The position numbers were made by a program, and so were the translations under genes. Below, one piece after another: positions 1 to 6,867 of a DNA stretch of 41,741 nt. Location of the stretch: NCBI GenBank assembly GCA_030536455.1, contig JAUNPZ010000005.1, forward strand, positions 1 to 41,741. The letters run 5' to 3'. Below the pieces are notes generated by a model. That model did not search any database. It had not been told where the DNA came from and saw only the letters and a program-made list of their open reading frames with translations. This stretch comes from Lachnospiraceae bacterium. Lineage in GTDB: Bacteria > Bacillota > Clostridia > Lachnospirales > Lachnospiraceae. The number at the start of each line of letters is the position of its first letter. Positions within the stretch are counted from its first letter, which is position 1.

Positions 1-109
1 TAATAGCATGCCCATCAACAAATGTCAACTGTTTTTTTCATTTTTTTGCGTATTTTTTCAAGCTGTTTTTTCAACTGTTTTTTCAGACCTTTTTCAGCTC
101 TTTCACTGC
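1..109. other. T-rich intergenic stretch
   Basis: No gene is supported here. The plus strand is a run of T tracts separated by short CAACTG or CAAGCTG motifs, which look like slippage-type imperfect repeats. Short open frames in it are lysine- or phenylalanine-rich low-complexity translations. It may hold the leader of a gene lying beyond the left edge on the minus strand. Confidence 0.5.
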
Positions 110-148
110 AAAAATGCTGTGGAAATTTACGTTCTATTTCCACAGCAT
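110..148 (-). terminator. Rho-independent terminator of the histidine phosphatase gene
   Basis: A perfect 13-bp inverted repeat (114-126 against 136-148) has a 9-nt loop. Read on the minus strand it is followed by five T (plus-strand A run 110-114). It lies 20 bases past the stop of the minus-strand gene that ends at 169. Confidence 0.85.
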
Positions 149-168
149 CGGTTCCTTCTATTTTATAT

Positions 169-717
169 TTATTCTTCATCAAAATCATAACGCAGGATTT
201 CACAGTTCTTGATTCCGAAATTGGCATATTCTTCATTGCTCATATCAAAGAAATAAGACTGTATCACCCGCGCTACTCCGTTATGTGCTACCAGAAGATA
301 AGTGGTTTCTTCCGAGGCTGCGCGAATCTCATCCAAAAGATTGTAAATCCGCTGGCAGAATCTCAGCATGGATTCTCCGCCTGAATAATGGTCCACAAAA
401 CACATTTTTGCCTTTTTGAATTCTTCCCCGTCTCTGGGTGTGGACTCAAACCGGCCAAAATTCTGTTCCTTCAGCCGCATCTCCACCTGCATCGGAATTC
501 CGGTGATCTCCGAGATATGTCTGGCGGTCTCCGCCGCACGGCTTAACGGAGAATATAAAATCTGATCAATCTTCAGATTCTGTGCCGCAATCTCCTGTCC
601 CAGTTCCTGCGCCTGCCGATGTCCCAGCTCCGTCAGCGCGATATCCGTTGCCCCGCAGATTTTATTTTCTACATTCCAGACCGTCTGCCCATGTCTTGCA
701 AAATACAAATGTCCCAT
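169..717 (-). CDS. Histidine phosphatase family protein (phosphoglycerate mutase-like)
   Basis: The 182-residue protein opens with the family signature ARHGQTVWN, with the phospho-acceptor His at residue 9. It keeps the other active-site elements: Arg60 in SPLSRA, Glu84 in KEQNFGRFE and the second His at 145 in LLVAHNG. Length and motif order are those of small cytoplasmic phosphatases of the PhoE/CobC/GpmB branch, which remove phosphate from small phosphorylated metabolites; the substrate cannot be read from sequence. It has no signal peptide. It lies 95 bases downstream of the HAAS/DUF1700 gene on the same strand with no terminator between, so co-transcription with the PadR unit is possible. 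The start is preceded by AAAGGAAA. The family call is secure, the substrate is not. Confidence 0.9.
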   Translation of the reverse strand: MGHLYFARHGQTVWNVENKICGATDIALTELGHRQAQELGQEIAAQNLKIDQILYSPLSRAAETARHISEITGIPMQVEMRLKEQNFGRFESTPRDGEEFKKAKMCFVDHYSGGESMLRFCQRIYNLLDEIRAASEETTYLLVAHNGVARVIQSYFFDMSNEEYANFGIKNCEILRYDFDEE

Positions 718-812
718 TGCACGTTTCCTTTCGTAACTTCGCGTTTTCTTACGGTCAGCGCAGCAAGTGCGCCGGCCTGCTGAATCGTTACTTCCTTTCT
801 ATATTCTTCGCA

Positions 813-2228
813 TTAATAAAATTCGATCTGTTCCCGATTAGACGGATTCACACGGCATGTCACGCTCGTTACATATTCCACCTCATACTCCCGCAGTTCC
901 CGGTTCTTCAGTCCCGCCAGAAATTCATCCTTGTATTTCATCAGCATTCCCAGTCCGGACTGCACATCCGTCATATGCAGGCTTAAATACGAACTGCCGG
1001 CTTCCCCTTTTTCCATATAAAACTCCGGGCGGCAGTATTCCGGATTATAAACCACGGTAAGTTCCACAGAATCCTTCGGCACCGATTCATCCTCCACAAT
1101 CTCACACCGCTCGCCGCCAAAATACTGCCGGATGAATACCGGTTTCTCTTCCCCACTCTTTATCTCATAGGAAAAATGCTGCGTCTCATAATCCGTTTCC
1201 GACGCGCCAATCCATTGATAGGAGAATCCCGAAAAGTCGGAAAATGCCTGCCCGGTTCCGATTCCACCGGCTAACACGCCTGCGCAAAATGTTCCGGCCA
1301 TCACGATGCGTATCATCCGCCTGCTCTGGCGCTGTTTTTTTAAGGGCTCCTCTTCCAGGCTCATTTCTCTCTGCTTTTTCCAAAACAAGGTGCCGCCAAA
1401 CACCGTTAACGAAATGCAGCACAGCACAACGCCGGCACATCCGGTTACAATGCCCGCCAGCGGATATCCCTGTCCCCATAATACCACCAGGGTTCCCAGC
1501 AAAAATAGAAACAAGAATCCGCAGAATGCCACGCTGCCTGCCGCAAACAGCAGACATACGTTCCATGCCGCCCGGCAGCACCAGCAAAAGCAGGACCATG
1601 CGCCGGTTCCGGTCCAGACAACCAGATGCTTCAGCTTATCTCCCATCCGCTTTCCATCCTCCCATCCACGCCCTTTTCCTTCGGCGTTCACTTCCAGCTT
1701 CCCTGCATCTGCAGCAAAGGCTGCCGTTTCAGGTGCTGCATCACTTACTGTATATGAAATCCCACGGCCTGCTCTCCGGTTTTCCCATTTTTCCATTCCA
1801 TATCGAAAAGGCGCCGCTGCTGTCCGGATGACAGCCAGGAAAAGCTGCTTTCCAGCCTTCGCCCCTCTGCGAAGCAGGCCGACGGCCTTCCTGCCTCCAT
1901 CTTTCAGCATTTCCGCAAATGAGGACGCCCGATTATCGCGCGTATCCTCTGCTTCCTTTTGATGCAGAAATGGAATCTTTCCGAAATTCCGCCTTTTTTC
2001 ACCGCTTTCATTCGGTTCATATTCCGGCTTCACATGATATGCCGCCAGAATCTCCGCTGCCAGCTCCTTCACGCTTCCAAAGTCCCGGATTGCTTCCTCC
2101 TCACTTAAGCCATTTTCCATCTTCATCTCTATATGCTGGGAATACTCTTCCAGGATATCTTCCTGTTCCTCGTCCTGCAGAATCTTCAGGTAATCCTTTA
2201 ATTCCGCCAAAAATTCCTGTTTCTTCAT
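813..2228 (-). CDS. HAAS/DUF1700 domain membrane protein, PadR partner
   Basis: The 471-residue protein begins with a HAAS-type (DUF1700) helical domain at about 1-65: MKKQEFLAELKDYL, an acidic helix, then GLSEEEAIRDFGS. A charged linker of about 150 residues follows. A hydrophobic cluster at roughly 220-285 probably gives two or three membrane segments and another helix lies near 310-327. The C-terminal 140 residues are predicted to be outside the cytoplasm. Its start codon overlaps the stop of the PadR gene as ATGA, so the two are translationally coupled, as is usual for PadR-HAAS pairs. In characterised pairs the HAAS protein is thought to work with the PadR repressor in membrane or envelope-stress signalling; that role is inferred here. 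The segment at 210-225 is unusually rich in Cys and Trp. Confidence 0.85.
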   Translation of the reverse strand: MKKQEFLAELKDYLKILQDEEQEDILEEYSQHIEMKMENGLSEEEAIRDFGSVKELAAEILAAYHVKPEYEPNESGEKRRNFGKIPFLHQKEAEDTRDNRASSFAEMLKDGGRKAVGLLRRGAKAGKQLFLAVIRTAAAPFRYGMEKWENRRAGRGISYTVSDAAPETAAFAADAGKLEVNAEGKGRGWEDGKRMGDKLKHLVVWTGTGAWSCFCWCCRAAWNVCLLFAAGSVAFCGFLFLFLLGTLVVLWGQGYPLAGIVTGCAGVVLCCISLTVFGGTLFWKKQREMSLEEEPLKKQRQSRRMIRIVMAGTFCAGVLAGGIGTGQAFSDFSGFSYQWIGASETDYETQHFSYEIKSGEEKPVFIRQYFGGERCEIVEDESVPKDSVELTVVYNPEYCRPEFYMEKGEAGSSYLSLHMTDVQSGLGMLMKYKDEFLAGLKNRELREYEVEYVTSVTCRVNPSNREQIEFY

Positions 2229-2551
2229 ACTTCTCCTTTCGTCTGCTCATTCAAAAAGCAACTGACCCTCATCTGCAGCTCGCTCCATTCTGTTTCCAGC
2301 TTATCCCGATACAGAACCCCCGCAGCTGTCAGATGATAATACTTTCTCGGCGGCCCCTCTGAAGATTCCCGCAGATAGGTTTCAAAATAATGTTCATTGG
2401 TCAGGCGCTTTAAAAGCGGATAGATGGTTCCTTCATTCACATCAATTACCTTCGACACTTCCTCTACCAGCTCATAACCATACATATCTCTTTTTCGAAC
2501 CGATTCCAGCACAATCAGCTCCAGCACTCCCTTTTTTAACTGTGCATTCAT
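2225..2551 (-). CDS. PadR family transcriptional regulator
   Basis: A 108-residue winged-helix regulator. The start at 2551 is chosen because AAGGAGGAGG (2561-2570) lies 9 bases upstream; a longer frame to 2608 would begin inside the promoter. The sequence shows the PadR hallmarks: KKGVLELIVLESV, then RDMYGYELVEEVSK, then EGTIYPLLKRLTNE, then GPPRKYYHLTAAG. It lacks the long C-terminal dimerisation domain of PadR-s1 proteins and so belongs to the short PadR-s2 class usual in Firmicutes. These repress their own promoter and a linked membrane protein gene, here the HAAS/DUF1700 protein whose start overlaps this stop. The promoter carries three evenly spaced TACTAT half-sites. Confidence 0.93.
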   Translation of the reverse strand: MNAQLKKGVLELIVLESVRKRDMYGYELVEEVSKVIDVNEGTIYPLLKRLTNEHYFETYLRESSEGPPRKYYHLTAAGVLYRDKLETEWSELQMRVSCFLNEQTKGEV

Positions 2552-2575
2552 ACTCTGCAGCCTCCTCCTTACGAT

Positions 2576-2615
2576 TACTATATTATACACGCTACTATGC
2601 ATTGTCAAGTACTAT
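2576..2615 (-). promoter_or_regulatory. PadR gene promoter with three TACTAT/ATAGTA half-sites
   Basis: On the minus strand TTGACA (2603-2608) is followed after 17 bases by TAATAT (2580-2585), or after 15 by TATAAT (2582-2587). The plus-strand hexamer TACTAT occurs at 2576, 2593 and 2610, exactly 17 bases apart, covering both promoter boxes. ATAGTA-type half-sites fit the palindromic operators of short PadR repressors, so autorepression is likely but inferred. Confidence 0.65.
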
Positions 2616-2633
2616 TAAAAATAAAATAGTGAT

Positions 2634-2759
2634 TCGTGATTTTAGTTGCTTCGCAAGATAAGCTTTTGTATCCCCTCCGGGGACTCGTGATTTTAGTTGC
2701 TTCGCAAGATAAGCTTTTGTATCCCCTCCGGGGACTCGTGATTTTAGTTGCTTCGCAAG
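2634..2759. repeat. 51-bp tandem repeat, two full copies and one partial copy
   Basis: Copies lie at 2634-2684, 2685-2735 and 2736-2759. Each starts TCGTGATTTTAGTTGCTTCG and holds the inverted repeat TTGC-ttc-GCAA. The full copies go on to a CCCC-tcc-GGGG palindrome. The third copy runs into a perfect promoter for the gene at 2814. In the first two copies the -10 position reads TATCCC instead of TATAAT (for example 2669-2674). A 36-bp version of the third copy, with one mismatch, sits at 35647-35682 in front of another gene. Confidence 0.9.
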
Positions 2760-2776
2760 TAAAGCTGCGGTATAAT
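2748..2776 (+). promoter_or_regulatory. Promoter of the 2814 gene
   Basis: TTGCTT (2748-2753), a 17-base spacer and TATAAT (2771-2776). The -35 box is part of the TTGC-ttc-GCAA inverted repeat shared by all repeat copies, so a repressor could overlap the polymerase site. The same promoter with one base change is found at 35648-35676. Confidence 0.8.
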
Positions 2777-2813
2777 ATAGTATAAATGTAAAATTTCAGG
2801 AGGTATGAAAGAT

Positions 2814-3278
2814 ATGGCACTTGTAAGACAAAGCGCGCTGTCTCTCCCTATGATGAACGAAGCATGGGCGCAGACAGCACTTCATTATGAAACAGAGAAT
2901 TTAACTGAAATCGACTACTGGTGTTCCCCTACCATGACGTCCACTGACCCGGCGCGTCACGCTGAGCTGATTGGGCGGACTGTGCAGGTCGGCTATGAGG
3001 AATATTCCAACATCGTACTTTACGGAACCATCAAATCCATCGAAATCCTGTCCGTGGAAGAAACCTTTGAGAAATACGGTCCGGAGGGACTTCGGATTCT
3101 GGGACTCCCGAAATGCGCGAACGTCACCGATTTCCTTCGTGAAATCCATGAAACGCTCACTTCCTCCAATCCGGAAAAGATTAACGTCTTCTCCCCGATG
3201 GCCAATATCGTCATCGCCATCAAGCCGATTCCCGGCTACTTAAAGCACGGAACCGGAAACCGCACGGTGCTGCGTTAG
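2814..3278 (+). CDS. Conserved-looking hypothetical protein, 154 residues
   Basis: I do not recognise this protein. The start at 2814 (MALVRQSALS) is preferred over the in-frame ATG at 2805, because AGGAGG at 2798-2803 is only one base from the latter and 10 bases from the former. The product is soluble, has no signal peptide or membrane helix, has two Cys, and is acidic in the middle (SVEETFEKYGPEGLRILG). A beta-rich stretch with IVLYGTIKSIEILSVEE recalls small OB- or PUA/ASCH-like folds, but this is only an impression. It stands alone behind a strong promoter built from the repeated 51-bp element, so it is probably well expressed. Codon use and reading frame look real. Confidence 0.75.
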   Translation: MALVRQSALSLPMMNEAWAQTALHYETENLTEIDYWCSPTMTSTDPARHAELIGRTVQVGYEEYSNIVLYGTIKSIEILSVEETFEKYGPEGLRILGLPKCANVTDFLREIHETLTSSNPEKINVFSPMANIVIAIKPIPGYLKHGTGNRTVLR

Positions 3279-3487
3279 TCCTGCCACTGATATTAATCTG
3301 GGAAATGTTACATTTTCTTAACATCATTGTCAGAAAAATGTAGGAGAATAGACTGATTTTGTTTAAGCAAAATGTTTTATTTTCTAGTATAATAAGGGCA
3401 TAGAAAGAAACCGTGGTGATGCCGGAACGTTACAAGATAATCATGAAGCATTTCAACCACCAAACCATTAAGAAAGGATGGAGAACT
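3279..3487 (+). promoter_or_regulatory. Leader region of the wall-binding protein gene
   Basis: A likely -10 box TATAAT lies at 3388-3393, without a convincing -35 at 17 bases. Upstream an imperfect inverted repeat, TACATTTTC (3309-3317) and GAAAAATGTA (3333-3342), could be an operator or a weak terminator of the 2814 gene; no T run follows it. The roughly 90-base leader before the start at 3488 shows no other structure that I can support. Confidence 0.45.
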
Positions 3488-4528
3488 ATGAGAGTATGGA
3501 AAAAATTAACCGCAGTGATGCTGTCCGCCCTCCTTGCAGGCGCTATGGCAGTTCCCGCATTCGCCGCAGAAGAACGAACCAAGATTGAAAAAGTTTCCTT
3601 AAGCTTTACCGCTTACGATGACGGCGAAGACACCGAATATGGAGAGGTTGAGGTATCCACCGGAAGCGGCACCTACGATGTTGATGATGTTGAATTTTTA
3701 TCCAATACCAGCACCTCCCGCTATCCAAGAGTAAAGGTAACCTTAATTGCAGACGGCGACTACTATTTCGGCGGAAGCTCCCGCTCCTTCTTTGACCTGG
3801 AAGGCGAAGGCGCTTACTACTCCAGTTCCAGTCTCCGCGATTCCCGTTCCACTCTGGTTGTAACGGTTCAGTTAAAGGATTATTCCGGTGCGGAAGCCGA
3901 TGTGGCTGAGGATGTCGAGTGGGATTACGAAGGAAGCGGCACCTGGAGCGAGGTTTATAATGCCGGCTATTATGAAGTCCGTCTGAAAAAGGGAAGTACC
4001 GTCATCAGCGATATCTTAAAGGTTGACGACACTACCTTCAACTTCTGCAATATGATTACCCAGACCGGAAACTATTCCTTCCAGGTTCGGACCGTAAACA
4101 AATATGTAACATCCAACAAGAGCAAGTGGGTAAGCTCCGAACGCTGGAGCGTTGATTCCGATACCCTGCAGTACATCCGCCAGAATGCGGCAAACGGCGT
4201 TTACAACAACTACTACGGCGGAAGCGACAACAGCTACTCTTCCACCAACACCTCCGGCCCTGCAGGTGCAAGCACCGGATGGCAGCTGAATGCAATCGGC
4301 TACTGGTACCGCAACTACGACGGAACCTGGCCTGCAGCATGCTGGCAGCAGATTAACGGCGCCTGGTATTATTTCAACCAGGATGGCTACATGGTTGCCA
4401 ATAACTGGATTCATCACACCGACGGCAACTGGTACTACTTAGGCGGCGACGGAAAGATGCTGACCAATACCCGTACACCGGATAACTACTATGTAGATGG
4501 ATATGGTATCTATCGTCCGGGGCTGTAA
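3488..4528 (+). CDS. Secreted protein with choline-binding-like cell wall repeats
   Basis: 346 residues. The start at 3488 follows AAAGGATGGAG and gives a clean signal peptide: MRVWKKLTAVMLSALL, then a cut near VPAFAA. The next 220 residues are beta-rich, with many Tyr, Ser, Gly and acidic residues, and have no family I can name. Residues about 265-346 hold CW-binding-type repeats (GYWYRNYDGTWPAACWQ, then GAWYYFNQDGYMVANNWI, then GNWYYLGGDGKML). Such repeats anchor proteins to choline-substituted or similar wall polymers. The product therefore sits in the wall. It is monocistronic, with its own promoter and a strong terminator. The GTWPAACWQ block recurs in the protein at 27612-28256. Confidence 0.88.
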   Translation: MRVWKKLTAVMLSALLAGAMAVPAFAAEERTKIEKVSLSFTAYDDGEDTEYGEVEVSTGSGTYDVDDVEFLSNTSTSRYPRVKVTLIADGDYYFGGSSRSFFDLEGEGAYYSSSSLRDSRSTLVVTVQLKDYSGAEADVAEDVEWDYEGSGTWSEVYNAGYYEVRLKKGSTVISDILKVDDTTFNFCNMITQTGNYSFQVRTVNKYVTSNKSKWVSSERWSVDSDTLQYIRQNAANGVYNNYYGGSDNSYSSTNTSGPAGASTGWQLNAIGYWYRNYDGTWPAACWQQINGAWYYFNQDGYMVANNWIHHTDGNWYYLGGDGKMLTNTRTPDNYYVDGYGIYRPGL

Positions 4529-4582
4529 GATCTTATAAAACATTTTTTCAGAAGCTTAGCGTTTTAAGTCCTGAACATACTT

Positions 4583-4620
4583 CGGGCCGGAATCCTTACG
4601 CGATTCCGGCCCGCTTTTTC
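4583..4620 (+). terminator. Rho-independent terminator of the wall-binding protein gene
   Basis: A perfect 12-bp stem (4583-4594 with 4602-4613) and a 7-base loop are followed by CTTTTTCTTT on the plus strand. There is no T run on the minus side, so it serves the plus-strand gene only. Confidence 0.93.
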
Positions 4621-4627
4621 TTTCTGC

Positions 4628-5155
4628 CTATTCCCTCACCCTCTGATACGCCACCCGCTCTTCTCCATTTTCCAGATAGATGATGCCGCACCGCTTAAAT
4701 CCGTTCTTTTCCAGTACATGCTGCATCACATGATTGTCCTCATGGGTATCGATTTTTAAATTGCCGCACTGTCTGCCCGCCCAGTCAAAGCAGGCGCCAG
4801 AAAAGCCTTTTCCTCTTCCGGAGGCCGCGACCCGGTGCACGACACCGTAAGGCTTCTCATTCAGCCAGCTTCCCTTATAAATCTTGTGGTAGGTCGGGTC
4901 CTCCTCTATGGCAAAGTAAAAGGTGCCCAGCAAATCACCAGCCTTTAACTCCTCTCCTTCTTTTCCGTCCTCCGGTCCCTCCGCCACGCATACATAGGCC
5001 TTTTGGTCCCGGATTCCCTGCTCCACCACCGCTTCGCTTGGGTTCGTATCCTTCCACTGGTTGGGATTTCCCGTCTCCTTCATAAACTGTCTCGCCCTCG
5101 CATAGCTTTTCAGCATCTCCGGCAAATCCGACCACTCCGCTTTTCTGATAATCAT
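4628..5155 (-). CDS. GNAT family N-acetyltransferase
   Basis: A 175-residue protein starting MIIRKAEWSDLPEML, the usual first strand and helix of the GNAT fold. The acetyl-CoA pyrophosphate loop is visible at about 107-120 (HRVAASGRGKGFSGA), and the late beta-bulge and helix end in HVLEKNGFKRCGIIYL, a classic motif B region. It transfers an acetyl group from acetyl-CoA to an unknown amine. An acidic insertion at 61-73 is unusual. Its start overlaps the stop of the DNA glycosylase gene as ATGA, so the two are translated together. The plus-strand terminator at 4583 cannot serve it, and no minus-strand terminator was seen. Substrate unknown. Confidence 0.9.
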   Translation of the reverse strand: MIIRKAEWSDLPEMLKSYARARQFMKETGNPNQWKDTNPSEAVVEQGIRDQKAYVCVAEGPEDGKEGEELKAGDLLGTFYFAIEEDPTYHKIYKGSWLNEKPYGVVHRVAASGRGKGFSGACFDWAGRQCGNLKIDTHEDNHVMQHVLEKNGFKRCGIIYLENGEERVAYQRVRE

Positions 5156-6042
5156 TCCGTTTTTCCTCTTTCTCTGCTTATTTGTGGAACGTTTTTATTT
5201 TCTACCTCGTAAAAAAACATATACTGCTGCAGGATTCCCGCAAATCCGTGATATCGCTTATAAGGGAAGCCCTTGGGATAATGCTGTTCCAGCACCTGGG
5301 CGATGTGGGTGTCGATTGGAAATGCATCCACATGATGCAGGGCAAAGAGGCAGACGCATTCCGCCACCTTTACTCCAACGCCGCAAAGCTTTAAAAGCTC
5401 CGCTCTGGCTTCCTCATGGCCCATGCCATATAATTGTTCCGGCACAAAGCGTCCGTCCGACACCATTCCGGCCGTCTCCAGCAGGTATCTGGCGCGGTAC
5501 CCCAGATTGCAAGCCTTCAAATCCTCCAGATCTGCCCCGGCCAAAGCCTCCGGCTCCGGAAATCCATAATAGGATTCTCCCCGAAAGTTTACCAGCTTTT
5601 TCCCATACCGCTCGCACAGCAGGCGGACGCAGCGGCGGATTCTGGGGATGTTATTCTGCTGGGAAATGATGAAGGTAATGATCATCTCCCACAGGTCCTG
5701 ATTCAGAATCCGGATGCCCCAGCCCCGTTCTGCCGCCTGATTCAGATACCGGTCCCTCTTTGCAATCCTCCCTTTGATGGCCCCGTAATCCGTTTCCAGG
5801 TCAAAGTAATGGCTCCAGAAGGCCTGAAACTCCGGCTCCGGGCAGGAAAGCTGAAAAAGGCCCGCTCCGTTTTTGCCGACTGCTCCGTCCTTGCATTCCG
5901 CTCCGTCCTCCACCCTGCGGATTTCCAGATACCGGTCCCCCGCTATGATGGAAAACCAGCCGTCCTCCCGCTCCTCCATCCGAAAGCACTGACCGCTGGC
6001 CGCAATCTGTCTTAAATCCATATCCACAATCTGACACTGCAT
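5152..6042 (-). CDS. OGG1/AlkA-type DNA glycosylase, probable 8-oxoguanine DNA glycosylase
   Basis: 296 residues from the start at 6042; the ATG at 6045 directly before it is an alternative, GGAGG being 2 or 5 bases upstream. The N-terminal part carries the OGG N-domain features (SGQCFRMEEREDGWF). The core holds the helix-hairpin-helix and catalytic elements: GVGVKVAECVC with Lys225 as predicted Schiff-base residue, then FPIDTHIAQV with the conserved Asp244. Human OGG1 has the same GVGxKVAdC...VDxH pattern, so removal of 8-oxoG with lyase activity is expected; 3-methyladenine glycosylase is the alternative. An insertion at about 46-62 of the protein is rich in Gly, Asp and Lys. The gene sits directly behind a terminator hairpin and overlaps the GNAT gene downstream. 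Confidence 0.9.
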   Translation of the reverse strand: MQCQIVDMDLRQIAASGQCFRMEEREDGWFSIIAGDRYLEIRRVEDGAECKDGAVGKNGAGLFQLSCPEPEFQAFWSHYFDLETDYGAIKGRIAKRDRYLNQAAERGWGIRILNQDLWEMIITFIISQQNNIPRIRRCVRLLCERYGKKLVNFRGESYYGFPEPEALAGADLEDLKACNLGYRARYLLETAGMVSDGRFVPEQLYGMGHEEARAELLKLCGVGVKVAECVCLFALHHVDAFPIDTHIAQVLEQHYPKGFPYKRYHGFAGILQQYMFFYEVENKNVPQISRERGKTE

Positions 6043-6052
6043 CATTTCCTCC

Positions 6053-6096
6053 AAAAAAGGTGCCGGAAACGGATATTTCTTCCGTCTTCCGGCACC
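6053..6096 (-). terminator. Terminator or attenuator between the cytidylate-kinase-like and glycosylase genes
   Basis: Arms 6081-6096 and 6059-6073 pair over about 15 bases with one bulge and a short AT-rich loop. Read on minus, six T follow at once (6058-6053) and then the GGAGG of the glycosylase gene. No promoter is visible between the hairpin and that start, so the downstream pair depends on read-through or on a promoter inside the upstream gene. Confidence 0.85.
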
Positions 6097-6104
6097 CGTC
6101 ACAC

Positions 6105-6701
6105 TTAATCCAGGTAAGCCATATATGCGACAGCCGCATCGATGCAGGCATCCTGCCCGGCCTTGTGGCTGTCCAGACAGAGATGATAGTTCTGCGGCTT
6201 GCCCCACTCATTGCCGGTATAGTACTGATAGTAATCCCGGCGCTTCCGGTCAATCTCCCGCACCTTCTTCTCCATCTGCTTAAACTCAGACTCCGGCAGA
6301 TTCTCCCTGGTCAGAATCCTCTGCACACGCTTTTTAAAGCTGGCGTAAAAGAAAAGATTCAGACACTGCTCGTCCTTCAGCACCATATCCGCGCAGCGGC
6401 CCACGATCACGCAGGGACCATGCTCGGCCAGACGGCGGATCACACGGGACTGCGCCATGAAAATCTGGTCCGACATCGGCACCTCGTACACCGGTGAAAA
6501 CGGGGTATACTGCATCTCCTCTTTTTCTAAAAAGGCATCGTCATACATCTCGAAAATATGCTCTTCAATGTCAATGTCATCGGCTGCCATCCGAATCAGA
6601 TCTTTATCATAAAAAGGAATTCCCAGTTTTTCTGCCAAACGGCGTCCAATCTCCCTTCCGCCGCTTCCAAACTCCCTGCTGATGGTAATGATTTTTGTCA
6701 T
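6105..6701 (-). CDS. Cytidylate kinase-like family protein
   Basis: 198 residues starting MTKIITISREFGSGG at 6701, six bases after AGGAGG. The P-loop variant SREFGSGGREIG (8-19) is typical of the cytidylate-kinase-2 family, as are GRCADMVL in the middle (a GRGAD-type motif) and the basic LID-like region KRVQRILTRENLPE. These proteins are P-loop kinases found beside many clostridial genes; phosphorylation of a nucleotide or small molecule is expected, but the true substrate of this branch is unknown. The C-terminal half is rich in Tyr and His (YYQYYTGNEW). The gene has its own promoter and ends in the hairpin at 6053-6096. Confidence 0.88.
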   Translation of the reverse strand: MTKIITISREFGSGGREIGRRLAEKLGIPFYDKDLIRMAADDIDIEEHIFEMYDDAFLEKEEMQYTPFSPVYEVPMSDQIFMAQSRVIRRLAEHGPCVIVGRCADMVLKDEQCLNLFFYASFKKRVQRILTRENLPESEFKQMEKKVREIDRKRRDYYQYYTGNEWGKPQNYHLCLDSHKAGQDACIDAAVAYMAYLD

Positions 6702-6748
6702 AAAGCACCTCCTGAATCCAACTCCTCCATTTGTAACCATATGGATTC

Positions 6749-6777
6749 ATTATAGCGCAGCCGGACGTTTTCGGCAA
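6749..6777 (-). promoter_or_regulatory. Promoter of the cytidylate-kinase-like gene
   Basis: On minus: TTGCCG (6772-6777), a 17-base spacer and TATAAT (6749-6754). It is 48 bases upstream of the start at 6701. Confidence 0.75.
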
Positions 6778-6867
6778 TGGAAACCTGGCATTTTCCTTAA
6801 ATTTCCCCTGACATTCCTTTTATCTGGCATTCCTTTTCCCTTGGAATCCGCACGGAGCGCATTCCGG
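6778..6867. repeat. Short direct repeats CTGRCATT downstream of the symporter gene
   Basis: CTGGCATT at 6785, CTGACATTCC at 6808 and CTGGCATTCC at 6824; the last two form a 16-bp imperfect tandem duplication with CTTTTAT/CTTTTCC tails. No terminator hairpin was found after the symporter stop at 6868. Confidence 0.5.

Noticed and set aside
1244-1962. Two plus-strand open frames of about 200 residues opposite the HAAS/DUF1700 gene
   Set aside because: Shadows with extreme Pro/Ser/Arg content; the minus-strand gene is coupled to PadR and has a proper ribosome site.
2634-2759. CRISPR-like array
   Set aside because: The copies are contiguous 51-bp tandem units without spacers, and no cas gene is near.
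2605-2820. Minus-strand open frame coding for a repeated 17-residue peptide
   Set aside because: It is simply the 51-bp promoter repeat (51 is a multiple of 3) read as protein; it has no ribosome site and overlaps two promoters.
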